Below, in pieces: positions 49,218 through 56,757 of a stretch of 64,000 nucleotides of DNA. Within the stretch, counting starts at the first letter, position 1, and each line of letters begins with the position of its first letter. The position numbers were made by a program, and so were the translations under genes. Under the pieces are notes generated by a model. It did not search any database, had not been told where the DNA came from, and saw only the letters and a program-made list of their open reading frames with translations. The stretch covers positions 992,001 to 1,056,000 of the forward strand of contig NZ_BDBK01000001.1 in assembly GCF_001612945.1 (NCBI RefSeq), in the 5' to 3' direction. Source of the stretch: Nocardia inohanensis NBRC 100128 (GTDB lineage Bacteria > Actinomycetota > Actinomycetes > Mycobacteriales > Mycobacteriaceae).

Positions 49218-49637
49218 ATGACCGACTCCGCACTGACCATCGGACAGGTAGCTGCCCGCACCGGCCTCAGCGTCCACACCCTGCGGCTCTATGAGCGCGA
49301 AGGTCTGCTCGCCGGACCGGTCGGGCGCGACAGCGCAGGCCGCCGCACCTATAGCGAAGCCGACCTGCAATGGTTGCTCTACTGCACCAAGTTTCGTGCT
49401 TCCGGCATGCCGCTGGCCGTCATTCGCCGGTTCGCGGAGCTGGCGCGGCGTGGGCCCGGAACCGAGGCCGAACGCCTGGATCTCCTGCTCGACCATCAGC
49501 GGCAGGTGATATCCAAGATCGCCGAACTGACCGAGTGCCTCGACGTCATCGGGGAAAAGATCGACACCTATCGGGAGCACCTGGCCGGCGGTACGGCAGC
49601 GAACCTGTGGCCTGTCCCCGGTATGAAGACCTCCTGA
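49218..49637 (+). CDS. MerR family transcriptional regulator
   Basis: A 139-residue activator/repressor. The winged HTH is TIGQVAARTGLSVHTLRLYEREGLL with wing RDSAGRRTYSEADLQWL; a long dimerisation helix follows (ERLDLLLDHQRQVISKIAELTECLDVIGEKIDTY). There are no conserved Cys ligands, so it is not a metal sensor of the MerR/CueR kind; one Cys is in LLYCTK. It resembles the subgroup that controls adjacent oxidoreductases. It is divergent from the SDR gene with the operator between them. Confidence 0.9.
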   Translation: MTDSALTIGQVAARTGLSVHTLRLYEREGLLAGPVGRDSAGRRTYSEADLQWLLYCTKFRASGMPLAVIRRFAELARRGPGTEAERLDLLLDHQRQVISKIAELTECLDVIGEKIDTYREHLAGGTAANLWPVPGMKTS

Positions 49638-49648
49638 CCTGTCTCGCA

Positions 49649-49745
49649 TAAGTTACTTGTGATTCATGCACGATAGCTGACTGTTTGGGTGCTGATCTGG
49701 TTTCGGAAATCGTGAACAGATCGACCGTTGGACTGTTAAGTTACT
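49649..49745. repeat. direct repeat TAAGTTACT upstream of lcp
   Basis: TAAGTTACT occurs at 49649-49657 and again at 49737-49745, 88 bases apart, in the 145-base gap before the latex-clearing protein gene. The second copy is 38 bases before the start. They may be binding half-sites or -10-like elements; chance similarity is possible since this spacer is less GC-rich than its surroundings. Confidence 0.35.
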
Positions 49746-49782
49746 CACCATTCTGGACTCGAACTCAGCGAGGAGTGGTGTC

Positions 49783-51024
49783 GTGGACGTATTCAACAGG
49801 CGTAAAGCGTTGCGGGCCGGTGGGATTCTGGGGGCGGTGGGCGCGCTGGCGATCGCGGCGCCCGCGCGGGCGGAACCGTGGAGCTGGTCGCCGGAAGGAT
49901 CTGTTGCCGGAACCGGGGCGGGGGTTGATCCGCTGCGGGTGTGGGATCCCGAGGCGGACGAGCTGGTTGCCGGTTTGATCGATCGGGGTGAAGCTCCGCG
50001 GGTCAACGAGCTGCTGCGGACCTGGACTCGCAACGGTCAGGCGCTGCCCGCTGAATTGCCGTCGGAGCTACGGGATTTCATGGAGTACGCGCGCCGGCTG
50101 CCGCAGTGGACGGAACCGGCGCAGCTGGATGCGGCGATCCGGTTCAATAAGAAGCGCGGGCTGTATCTCGGTGTGCTGTACGGGTTCGCGAGCGGGATGA
50201 TGAGCACCGTCATTCCCAAGGAAGCGCGGGCAGTGTACTACTCCAAAGGGGGTCAGGATCTCAAGGATCGGATCTCCAAGACGGCGAAGCTCGGTTACGA
50301 CATCGGCAATGCGAATGCCTATGCCCCCGAAGGGGAAATGATCGTCACCTGTGTCAAGACGCGGCTGGTGCACGCCGCGGTCCGGCACCTGCTCCCGCAA
50401 TCCCCGCACTGGGTGAACTCCTCCGGCGAGGACATTCCGATCAGCCAGAACGACATCATGGTCACCTGGCACAGCCTGCCCACCACCGTCATGAAGCATC
50501 TGACCGCGTGGAACGTGCCGATCCCGGCCGACGAATCGGCGGGCTTCCTGCACTCGTGGCAGGTGGCCGCACATATGCTCGGCGTCCGCGACGAATACAT
50601 CCCCAACTCGTGGCCGGAAGCCAATTCCCAAGCGGCACAGGTCCTCGCCCCCATCATCGCCGCCACCCCCGAAGGCGCGAAACTCGCCGACCGGCTGCTC
50701 GGCCTGGGCGGCAATATCGACCTGGCCATCCTGAGCAAACCGATCCTGGGTTCCTTCACCCGCTTCCTGCTCGGCGACAAACTCGCCGACGACCTGGCGA
50801 TCCCGCGCGAGCCGCTCTGGGACCCGCTGCTCCAATTCAGTTGGGGCCCTTTCATCGCCGTCCGCGAGGGCCTGCTCACCATCGCACCCCCGATCGGCGA
50901 CCCGTACTGGCTCTTCGACGAATTCCTCCGCAAAGCCGCCCTCATCTACCTGTCCGAACTGCGCATGCCCATCAGCATCGAGATCCCCACCATGAACCGC
51001 GACATGACCCAGCGTCCGCGCTGA
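49783..51024 (+). CDS. lcp: latex clearing protein (rubber oxygenase, Tat-exported)
   Basis: A 413-residue b-type cytochrome dioxygenase that cleaves poly(cis-1,4-isoprene) outside the cell. A twin-arginine signal (NRRKALRAG, cleavage near residue 30 after APARA) is visible. By comparison with Streptomyces K30 Lcp as I remember it, the distal heme Lys is Lys166 with Arg163 and Thr167 (RISKT), and the proximal ligand is His197 in TRLVHAAVRH; His202 and His230 (TWHS) are also conserved. This DUF2236 core is followed by a C-terminal tail. GTG 49783 has GAGGAG eight bases upstream. A small secreted protein follows. Confidence 0.85.
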   Translation: MDVFNRRKALRAGGILGAVGALAIAAPARAEPWSWSPEGSVAGTGAGVDPLRVWDPEADELVAGLIDRGEAPRVNELLRTWTRNGQALPAELPSELRDFMEYARRLPQWTEPAQLDAAIRFNKKRGLYLGVLYGFASGMMSTVIPKEARAVYYSKGGQDLKDRISKTAKLGYDIGNANAYAPEGEMIVTCVKTRLVHAAVRHLLPQSPHWVNSSGEDIPISQNDIMVTWHSLPTTVMKHLTAWNVPIPADESAGFLHSWQVAAHMLGVRDEYIPNSWPEANSQAAQVLAPIIAATPEGAKLADRLLGLGGNIDLAILSKPILGSFTRFLLGDKLADDLAIPREPLWDPLLQFSWGPFIAVREGLLTIAPPIGDPYWLFDEFLRKAALIYLSELRMPISIEIPTMNRDMTQRPR

Positions 51025-51041
51025 CCCGCCAAGGACCAGAA

Positions 51042-51353
51042 ATGCGCAATACACTCCCACTCCTGCTCGTCACCCTCACCGCCGCAACAGGTCTCGCCCT
51101 CGCACCCCAAGCCGCAGCCGAGCCCGCCCCCATCGCCGGAACCGGTTCTTCCGCAGCCGATTCCGCGACAGCGGCAGCCAACTCCGCGGTCGTACTCGCC
51201 CAGCAAGGCGACCTCATCGGCCTGATCGTCCTACTCGGCGTCACCCCCATCCACATGCTCACCGGCGGCCTCTGCGACCTGGTCACCACCGCCGGCTCCT
51301 CGAACCCCTGTTCACCCTCCCGCTATCCCGCGGCGCACCCCTCGGGCAGCTGA
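51042..51353 (+). CDS. small secreted protein of unknown function
   Basis: A 103-residue exported protein, 18 bases after lcp. It has a Sec signal peptide (LPLLLVTLTAATGLALAPQAAA, cleavage before EPAP), then an Ala/Ser-rich stretch, a hydrophobic helix (GDLIGLIVLLGVTPIHMLTGG) and two Cys residues (CDL and CSP) near the end. No family is recognised. Its position suggests that it is co-expressed with lcp and could help the enzyme outside the cell, but this is only inferred. Confidence 0.65.
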   Translation: MRNTLPLLLVTLTAATGLALAPQAAAEPAPIAGTGSSAADSATAAANSAVVLAQQGDLIGLIVLLGVTPIHMLTGGLCDLVTTAGSSNPCSPSRYPAAHPSGS

Positions 51354-51494
51354 GACGGGCCTCACCCGCCGAAACCCACCCGCCGGTTTCCCCTCCTCCC
51401 GAAGTTTCGGTAAAGTCCCTGACCAGGGCCGTTTCCGGCCGAGGTGGGGATTTCGGCGGCCGGCTGTGCCGCCCGAGCACGAGGAGAATTGGCA

Positions 51495-51878
51495 ATGCCG
51501 TACGCGGCCGTCGGACTGATCACGCTGGCATTGTGGATCTTCTGCCTGATCGACATCATCACCTGCCCCGAGACCGGCGTCCGCCACCTCCCCAAGGGCG
51601 CCTGGCTCCTCATCGTCCTCCTGGTACCGACCATCGGCGCCCTCCTGTGGCTCATCCTCGGCCGCCCCCTCCACGAGTCCAGCGGCCACCGCCCGACCAC
51701 CCGCTTCTCCGAATATGACCGCCCCGGCCGCTACGTCCCCCAAGACCCCGCCGCCGACGAAGCATTCCTCCGCGGCCTGCGCGAGCGCGCCGAACAACAA
51801 CGCGCCGAAGCCCGCCGCCAAGAAGCAGCCCGCCAGCAGGATGCCGACCGCCGCCGCGAACGCGGCGAACAGCTCTGA
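51495..51878 (+). CDS. PLD nuclease N-terminal domain-like small membrane protein
   Basis: A 127-residue protein with two membrane spans (AVGLITLALWIFCLIDIITC and AWLLIVLLVPTIGALLWLILGRP), the PLDc_N pattern found alone in many actinobacteria. A charged, coiled-coil-prone tail follows (LRERAEQQRAEARRQEAAR). The ATG at 51495 has AGGAGAA ahead. No catalytic phospholipase motif is present. Its function is unknown. Confidence 0.8.
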   Translation: MPYAAVGLITLALWIFCLIDIITCPETGVRHLPKGAWLLIVLLVPTIGALLWLILGRPLHESSGHRPTTRFSEYDRPGRYVPQDPAADEAFLRGLRERAEQQRAEARRQEAARQQDADRRRERGEQL

Positions 51879-52068
51879 GCGCACCCCAGCTCCTCCACGC
51901 CCCGATACGATCGATCCGGGCCCAGCACATACACCGCCAGGCCCCGCTCCAACCATCTGATCGGGGGACTAAGCCCGCTCCACCGAGCGTGAATGGTTTT
52001 GCCGGACAGCCAGCCCTATGTTCCGTCATCCTGCTTGTGGTCGAGATCCTGTACAGCAGAGGGAAACC

Positions 52069-52542
52069 ATGGGCTCACGGCGTGATTACTACAAAGACCC
52101 GGACGCACCCGAACCGAACTCGTTGAAGCCCGGAGGTTCAGCTCTGGTGGTGGATGATGCGGGCCGGGTGCTCATGCAACGGCGTGGAGATTCCGGTAAC
52201 TGGTCATTGCCGGGCGGAATCATGGAAGTCGGTGAGTCCCTGGAGGACTGCGTGGTTCGTGAGACTCGTGAGGAGACGGGGCTGGATATTCGGATCACGG
52301 GGCTGCTGGGCATCTACACCGATCCGGAGCATGTCATCGAGTACTCGGACGGGGAGGTGCGGCAAGAGTTCGCGGTCGTGTACTACGGGCGGGTGATCGG
52401 TGGGGAAATTCAGGTATCGGATGAATCCACCGAGGTCCGCTTTCTCACCCTCGACGAGCTCGCCGAGCTGCCCGTCCACCCGACCGTGCGACTACGGCTC
52501 GACCATCACAGTGAGCAACGACAGCTTCCGTGGCTGGGCTGA
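52069..52542 (+). CDS. NUDIX hydrolase
   Basis: A 157-residue nucleoside-diphosphate-linked hydrolase. The Nudix box GGIMEVGESLEDCVVRETREETG (residues about 49-71, given here by its key residues G, E, RE and EE) is complete, preceded by the LVVDDAGRVLMQRR strand. The first 25 residues (MGSRRDYYKDPDAPEPNSLKP) resemble a group of Nudix proteins in actinobacteria acting on dNTPs or sugar nucleotides. AGAGGGAAA precedes the ATG. It lies alone, with a 190-base spacer upstream that shows no other gene. Confidence 0.88.
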   Translation: MGSRRDYYKDPDAPEPNSLKPGGSALVVDDAGRVLMQRRGDSGNWSLPGGIMEVGESLEDCVVRETREETGLDIRITGLLGIYTDPEHVIEYSDGEVRQEFAVVYYGRVIGGEIQVSDESTEVRFLTLDELAELPVHPTVRLRLDHHSEQRQLPWLG

Positions 52543-52588
52543 ATTCTGCGAGAACGCGTGAGCACTCCGAACCAGCATGTCCTTCCGG

Positions 52589-53269
52589 TCAGCCGCGACC
52601 GAGGAGGGTTCCGCCGTTGATTTGGAGGACCTGACCTGTTGTCCAGCCGGCGTCGGGGGAGGCCAGGTGGGCGATGCCTGCGGCGATCTCGTCCGGGGTG
52701 CCGGCGCGGCCGAGGGGGACTTGGGAGATGCGTTCGGCTTCTAGGGCGGGGGTCAGGCGGTCGGTCCAGAATTCGGTGGCGGGCACGAAGCCCGGCGCTA
52801 CCAGATTAACCGTGATGCCTTGTGGGGCAAGCTGTTGTGCGAGACCCATGGACCAGCCGTGGAGGGCGGCCTTGGCGGCGCCGTAGGGGCCGGAGCCGCG
52901 CAGTGCGGCGATCGAGCTCACCGAGACGATTCGGCCGCCGGGCTTCGTCAGGTGGGGGACGAGCGCTTCGGTCAACAGGACCGCGGTGATCACGTTGAGG
53001 CGGAACGCGTCGGTGTAGGCGGCTGCGATGCCGGTCAGGTCATTGGGGGCTGCCGCCGGGTTACCGCCGGCGTTGTTGATCAGCACGTCGACAGGTTGTG
53101 CGGTCGTTATCCGCGCGACGAGTGCCTCGACCTGGTCGGGCTTTTCGATGTCGGCCGATATGGCCGTGACGCGGTCGAACCCGAGTTCGGCATTGAGTTC
53201 CGCGGCGGCGGCCTGCAATACGGGGAGCCGGCGGCCGACGATGATTACCGAATCTCCATCGGTGGCCAA
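52589..53269 (-). CDS. SDR family oxidoreductase with damaged 5' end
   Basis: A short-chain dehydrogenase with NAG (LINNAGGNPA), Ser (SVSSIAAL) and YGAAKAALHGWS (YxxxK) motifs and a normal C-terminus (GQVLQINGGTLLG). The only conventional start in frame is a TTG at 53269, which would leave out the cofactor motif TGGGTGIGK; that motif is in the same open frame at 53311-53285, but no ATG, GTG or TTG lies upstream of it. In another frame the bases just before could encode LDPAPPTSSV, resembling a lost N-terminus. A small deletion or sequencing error near 53311-53315 is likely. It follows the IclR gene on the same strand. Confidence 0.65.
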   Translation of the reverse strand: MATDGDSVIIVGRRLPVLQAAAAELNAELGFDRVTAISADIEKPDQVEALVARITTAQPVDVLINNAGGNPAAAPNDLTGIAAAYTDAFRLNVITAVLLTEALVPHLTKPGGRIVSVSSIAALRGSGPYGAAKAALHGWSMGLAQQLAPQGITVNLVAPGFVPATEFWTDRLTPALEAERISQVPLGRAGTPDEIAAGIAHLASPDAGWTTGQVLQINGGTLLGRG

Positions 53270-53349
53270 GCGGCGGGCGACGGCCTTGCCGATTCCGGTT
53301 CCGCCGCCAGTGCACGGATGAAGTTGGAGGCGCAGGATCCAGCCGGTTG

Positions 53350-54114
53350 TCAGCGCAGGTCTTCGGAGAGGGATCGGCTGACTTGGGTCAGGAGTGGAAC
53401 GGCTCGATCCAGGAGGTCTTCGGTCATGCGCCCTGCCGGGCCGGAGATCGAAATGGCCAGGCGTGCGGGAGCTTCGGGGACTGCCACGGCGATGCAGCGG
53501 ACGCCTAGTTCTTGTTCGCCTTCGTCGGTGGCGTAGCCGGTGGCGGCGGCGGTTTCGAGTTGGCGGGCGAATTCGGCCGGGTCGGTGATGGTGTGGTCGG
53601 TATAGCGGGGCATTCCGGTGCGGTGCAACAGGTCTCGGACCTTGTCGGCGGGCATCCCGGACAGGATGGCTTTGCCCACCGCGGTGCCGTGGGGGAGGGC
53701 GCGGCGGCCTACTTCGGTGAACATGCGCATCGAGTGGCGGGAGGGGACTTGGGCTACGTAGACGATTCGATCCCCGTCGAGCATGGCCATGTTCGCCGAC
53801 TCGCCGAGTTCGTCGACGAGGAGGGTGAGGTGGGGGCGGGCGGTCAGGCTGAGCATGTGGGCTGAGCTTTCGCCCAATCGGATCAGGCGTGCGCCGAGGG
53901 CGTATTGGCGGGATGGTTCCTGGTGGAGGTAGCCCAGGTCGACGAGGGTGCGGACCAGGCGGTGGATGGTGGGGAGGGGGAGGCCGGAGAGGTCGGAGAG
54001 TTGGGAGAGGCCGAGCATGCCGCCGTGGTCGGCGAGGATTTCGAGGAGGGTGAAGGCGCGTTCGATGGATTGGACGCTGCCTGAACGGCCGTTGGCGGGG
54101 GCTGCCTCGGTCAC
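53350..54114 (-). CDS. IclR family transcriptional regulator (AllR-like)
   Basis: A 254-residue regulator. The winged HTH is MLGLSQLSDLSGLPLPTIHRLVRTLVDLGYL (residues 33-63, by position), and the effector domain contains VPSRHSMRMFTEVGRRALPHGTAVGKAIL and the CIAVAVPEAPARLAISISGP block. AllR proteins of this family sense glyoxylate or allantoate and repress ureide genes; proximity to the second uricase operon and the gcl genes makes that role likely. The damaged SDR gene lies directly downstream. Confidence 0.88.
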   Translation of the reverse strand: MTEAAPANGRSGSVQSIERAFTLLEILADHGGMLGLSQLSDLSGLPLPTIHRLVRTLVDLGYLHQEPSRQYALGARLIRLGESSAHMLSLTARPHLTLLVDELGESANMAMLDGDRIVYVAQVPSRHSMRMFTEVGRRALPHGTAVGKAILSGMPADKVRDLLHRTGMPRYTDHTITDPAEFARQLETAAATGYATDEGEQELGVRCIAVAVPEAPARLAISISGPAGRMTEDLLDRAVPLLTQVSRSLSEDLR

Positions 54115-54193
54115 TGGCCTGCTTTCTCGAAGTTTCCGGATGGCGGAAGTTTACCGGGGTGTCGCGGCGGGGGCGGGTTGTAGCCTGAGGGCC

Positions 54194-54436
54194 ATGCGGC
54201 TACGCGCGGAATTCACGACCGAACCCTTCCACGGTGAGGGGGATCCGCCGGCGCATGCCGTCGAGACGTTGCGGGCGCTCGAGAAGGCCGGGCTGGCTTG
54301 CGAATTCGGGCCGCTCGGCACTGCGGTGGCGGGGCCGGGTGAGGCTCTGATTCCGGCGATGGGGGAGGTGCTGGCGCTGGCTTTCGCGCACGGCGCGTCT
54401 CGGGTGACCTTGCAGGTCGAGCGCGATGACGAGTGA
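54194..54436 (+). CDS. thiamine-binding/MTH1187 (DUF77)-like small protein
   Basis: An 80-residue ferredoxin-fold protein like the MTH1187/YkoF domain, some members of which bind thiamine. The pattern is beta-strand (MRLRAEFTTEPF), helix (AHAVETLRALEKAGLACEFGP), a loop with GTAVAG and a second helix (EALIPAMGEVLALAFAHGASRVTLQVERDD). It is divergent from iclR. It overlaps the next gene by 11 bases, so the two are coupled. Confidence 0.65.
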   Translation: MRLRAEFTTEPFHGEGDPPAHAVETLRALEKAGLACEFGPLGTAVAGPGEALIPAMGEVLALAFAHGASRVTLQVERDDE

Positions 54437-54818
54437 CAGTGCGACGGTGGATCCGAGCCACCCGGCGTTGCTGATGGTCGCGCCGCTGCTGGAGCGGGTG
54501 GGGGGACGGTTGATACCGGCCGCCGAATGTTTGCCCGACGATGTGCCGCTGGTGTGGGAGGGTGAGCCGCTGGCGGCCGTGCGGTTCGGGAGCGGCGACT
54601 CCGAAACCGAGGGCGGGATTCGCCGGCTGTTGAACGACGTCGCGGCCGAGTTCGGTACGCCGCTGGCCGATCTGCCGCGGGCGGAGAAACAGCGGGCGGT
54701 GCGATTGCTCGAGGAGCGCGGGGCGTTCAGCTACCGCAAGTCCGCCGAAACGGTGGCCGAGGCGCTGGGTGTCACCCGCTTCACGGTCTACAACTACCTC
54801 AACCGCACGCGTTCCTGA
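54426..54818 (+). CDS. YheO-like helix-turn-helix protein
   Basis: A 130-residue protein whose last 50 residues (LPRAEKQRAVRLLEERGAFSYRKSAETVAEALGVTRFTVYNYLNR, by position about 83-128) match the HTH_22/YheO DNA-binding domain. The N-terminal part (LLERVGGRLIPAAECLPDDVPLVWEGEPLAAVRF) is short and may be a small effector part. It may regulate the coupled thiamine-binding-like gene, with which it overlaps, or the neighbouring urate operon. A clear terminator follows. Confidence 0.75.
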   Translation: MTSDSATVDPSHPALLMVAPLLERVGGRLIPAAECLPDDVPLVWEGEPLAAVRFGSGDSETEGGIRRLLNDVAAEFGTPLADLPRAEKQRAVRLLEERGAFSYRKSAETVAEALGVTRFTVYNYLNRTRS

Positions 54819-54837
54819 CCCGATCTCGCACCCCTCC

Positions 54838-54871
54838 GAATCCCACTGCACAGCAGTGGGATTCGTTGTTT
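54838..54871 (+). terminator. intrinsic terminator after the YheO-like gene
   Basis: GAATCCCACTGC pairs perfectly with GCAGTGGGATTC around an ACA loop (54838-54864) and is followed by GTTGTTT. It isolates the second urate operon from upstream transcription. Confidence 0.82.
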
Positions 54872-54904
54872 CCGTGCACGTCAGCGCCCATTCGTGCGCT
54901 ACTT

Positions 54905-54932
54905 GTCAACAGAACTTCAACAAACTGTTGAC
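54905..54932. promoter_or_regulatory. inverted repeat over the -35 region of the second urate operon
   Basis: GTCAACAG (54905-54912) and CTGTTGAC (54925-54932) are perfect inverted arms with a 12-base centre; the centre holds a third related half-site TTCAACAA, so TCAACA-AAC-TGTTGA is also a dyad. The right arm contains TTGAC, a good -35 box (TTGACG, 54928-54933), with a weak -10 candidate around 54952-54958. A repressor bound here would block the promoter. The IclR regulator next door is the prime candidate. Confidence 0.6.
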
Positions 54933-55003
54933 GTGCCTTCGTGACCTGTGCCACTATTTCGTTATTCGGAAATGAACTTCCGCGATGCGAAAAGGTGCAG
55001 CTC

Positions 55004-55501
55004 ATGGTCACTCTCGACGAGTTCAATGGGATGGCGGGTGATCGCCTGCGGCCCGCCCTGCTGGAGTGCTGCGAGGCACCCGAATGGGTGGACGCGCTGC
55101 TGGAGGCCCGGCCCTATTCCGGCTTCGCCGACCTGCTGGCCACCGCCGACAAGCTCGCCGAGGGGTTCACTCCCGCCGAGGTCGATCGGGCCATCGCCGC
55201 ACACCCGCGCATCGGCGAACGCCGCGACGGTGACGACAACGGTGCGGCCTGGTCGCGTCAGGAACAGCCCGGCGTCGCCGCCGACGTCGAGACCGCGGCC
55301 GCCCTGCACTCCGCGAATCGCCTGTACGAGAAGCGATTCGGCCGCGTCTTCCTGATCTGCGCCACCGGCCTCACCAGTGCCGAGATCCTCGGCGCGGTCC
55401 TGCTCCGCCTGGGCAACGACGAGGAGACCGAGGCGGCCGTCGTCGCCACCGAACTCCGCAAGATCGCCCTGCTGCGCCTGGGCAAGGTGATCCACGCGTG
55501 A
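55004..55501 (+). CDS. uraD: OHCU decarboxylase (second copy)
   Basis: A 165-residue paralogue of the protein at 38717. The catalytic His67 is in AAHPRIGER; WSRQEQPGV and KRFGRVFLICATG blocks are conserved. ATG 55004 is chosen (MVTLDEFNG, usual family start LxxFN); an upstream in-frame start at 54941 would overlap the promoter region. It begins the second urate operon and overlaps uraH2 (GTGA). Confidence 0.92.
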   Translation: MVTLDEFNGMAGDRLRPALLECCEAPEWVDALLEARPYSGFADLLATADKLAEGFTPAEVDRAIAAHPRIGERRDGDDNGAAWSRQEQPGVAADVETAAALHSANRLYEKRFGRVFLICATGLTSAEILGAVLLRLGNDEETEAAVVATELRKIALLRLGKVIHA

Positions 55502-55830
55502 GCGCGCTGACCACCCACGTGCTCGACACCGCGCTGGGCCGCCCGGCCGCCGGTGTGGCGGTGCGCCTCGAGCGCCTCCGGGACGGCGAACCCGTCGAGC
55601 TCGGCAACGGCATCACCGACGTCGACGGCCGCATCGAGCACCTCGGCCCCGATCACCTCGAAATCACCACGCACCGACTGGTTTTCGACGTCGCGTCATA
55701 TGCGAGGTCCACCGGCCAGACCTATTTCCTGGCCGCCGTGGACATCACTTTCACCCCCACCGGCGACGGTCGCCTGCATGTCCCGTTGCTGCTCAGCCCC
55801 TTCGCCTGTTCCGCCTATCGAGGAAGTTGA
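55498..55830 (+). CDS. uraH: 5-hydroxyisourate hydrolase (second copy)
   Basis: A 110-residue transthyretin-like hydrolase with N-terminal LTTHVLDTALGRPAAGV and C-terminal YRGS. It is about ten residues longer than the first copy, with insertions in loops (RLRDGEPVELGNG and SYARSTGQTYF). The GTG at 55498 overlaps the uraD2 stop. Uricase 2 follows at once. Confidence 0.93.
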   Translation: MSALTTHVLDTALGRPAAGVAVRLERLRDGEPVELGNGITDVDGRIEHLGPDHLEITTHRLVFDVASYARSTGQTYFLAAVDITFTPTGDGRLHVPLLLSPFACSAYRGS

Positions 55831-55835
55831 TCGCC

Positions 55836-56741
55836 ATGGCCATCCAGCTGGGACCCAATCAATACGGCAAGGCCGAGAACCGCATCGTGCGCGTCTACCG
55901 CGACACCGACCGGCACCGCATCCGAGACCTGAACGTCTCCAGCTCGCTGCGCGGGCGCTTCGCCGACGCTCACATCACGGGCGATCAGAGCGACATTCTC
56001 ACCACCGATACACAGAAGAACACCGCCTTCGCCTTCGCGAAGGAGAAGGGCGTGGACGCGATCGAGGACTTCGCGCTCACCCTCGCCGACCATTTCATCG
56101 CGCGGTCGCCGGGCGCGGACGGGGCGCGCATCGAGATCGAGGAGTACGGCTGGGACCGCATCCCGGTCGACGGCGCGGGCCACGATCATTCGTTCGTGCG
56201 CTCGGAAGCAGGCACCCGCACCGTCGTGGTGAACATGGACGGCGCGGGCCCGAACCGCAAGGCGCACGTCATCTCCGGGCTCAAGGACCTGGTGCTGTTC
56301 AAGTCGACCGGTTCGGAATTCCACGGGTTCTTCGAGGACAAGTACACGACCTTGCAGCCCACCAAGGACCGCATCATGGCGACCTCCCTCGTGGCCCGCT
56401 GGCGCTACGACCATCTGGATGTGGCGTGGGACAAGTCGTACGCCGCGATCAAGGCGCTGCTGCTGCGCCAGTTCGCGGCCGTCCATTCACTCGCCCTCCA
56501 GCAGACCCTCTACAGCATGGGACGCGCTGTGCTGGAACAACATCCGGAGGTCGCCGAGATCAAGTTCTCGGCCCCGAACAAACACCACTTCCTGGTCGAC
56601 CTGAGCCCTTTCCATGTGGAGAACCGCGGCGAGGTGTTCATCGCCGCCGATCGCCCCTACGGCTTGATCGAGGCCGCCGTGGAACGCGACGACGCCAGCG
56701 ACCCGGGTTCGGCGTGGCATGCCGTACCGGGATTCTGCTGA
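55836..56741 (+). CDS. urate oxidase (uricase, second copy)
   Basis: A 301-residue uricase. TDTQKN (57-62, catalytic Thr57), KSTGSEF and PNKHHFLVDL are conserved. Compared with the first copy, it has an insertion in HVISGLKD's lead (NMDGAGPNRKAHV) and a longer C-terminus ending AVPGFC. ATG 55836 follows GAGGAAG by nine bases; a TTG at 55827 is less likely. It is coupled with uraD2 and uraH2 and followed by a purine/urate permease. Confidence 0.93.
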   Translation: MAIQLGPNQYGKAENRIVRVYRDTDRHRIRDLNVSSSLRGRFADAHITGDQSDILTTDTQKNTAFAFAKEKGVDAIEDFALTLADHFIARSPGADGARIEIEEYGWDRIPVDGAGHDHSFVRSEAGTRTVVVNMDGAGPNRKAHVISGLKDLVLFKSTGSEFHGFFEDKYTTLQPTKDRIMATSLVARWRYDHLDVAWDKSYAAIKALLLRQFAAVHSLALQQTLYSMGRAVLEQHPEVAEIKFSAPNKHHFLVDLSPFHVENRGEVFIAADRPYGLIEAAVERDDASDPGSAWHAVPGFC

Positions 56742-56757
56742 GCGGGGCGGTGGCGTG

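Noticed and set aside
49783..51024. Generic DUF2236 (MpaB-like) oxygenase instead of Lcp
   Set aside because: The RISKT and TRLVHAAVRH motifs with Tat signal and about 410-residue length match Lcp specifically, so the more precise call was kept with some caution.
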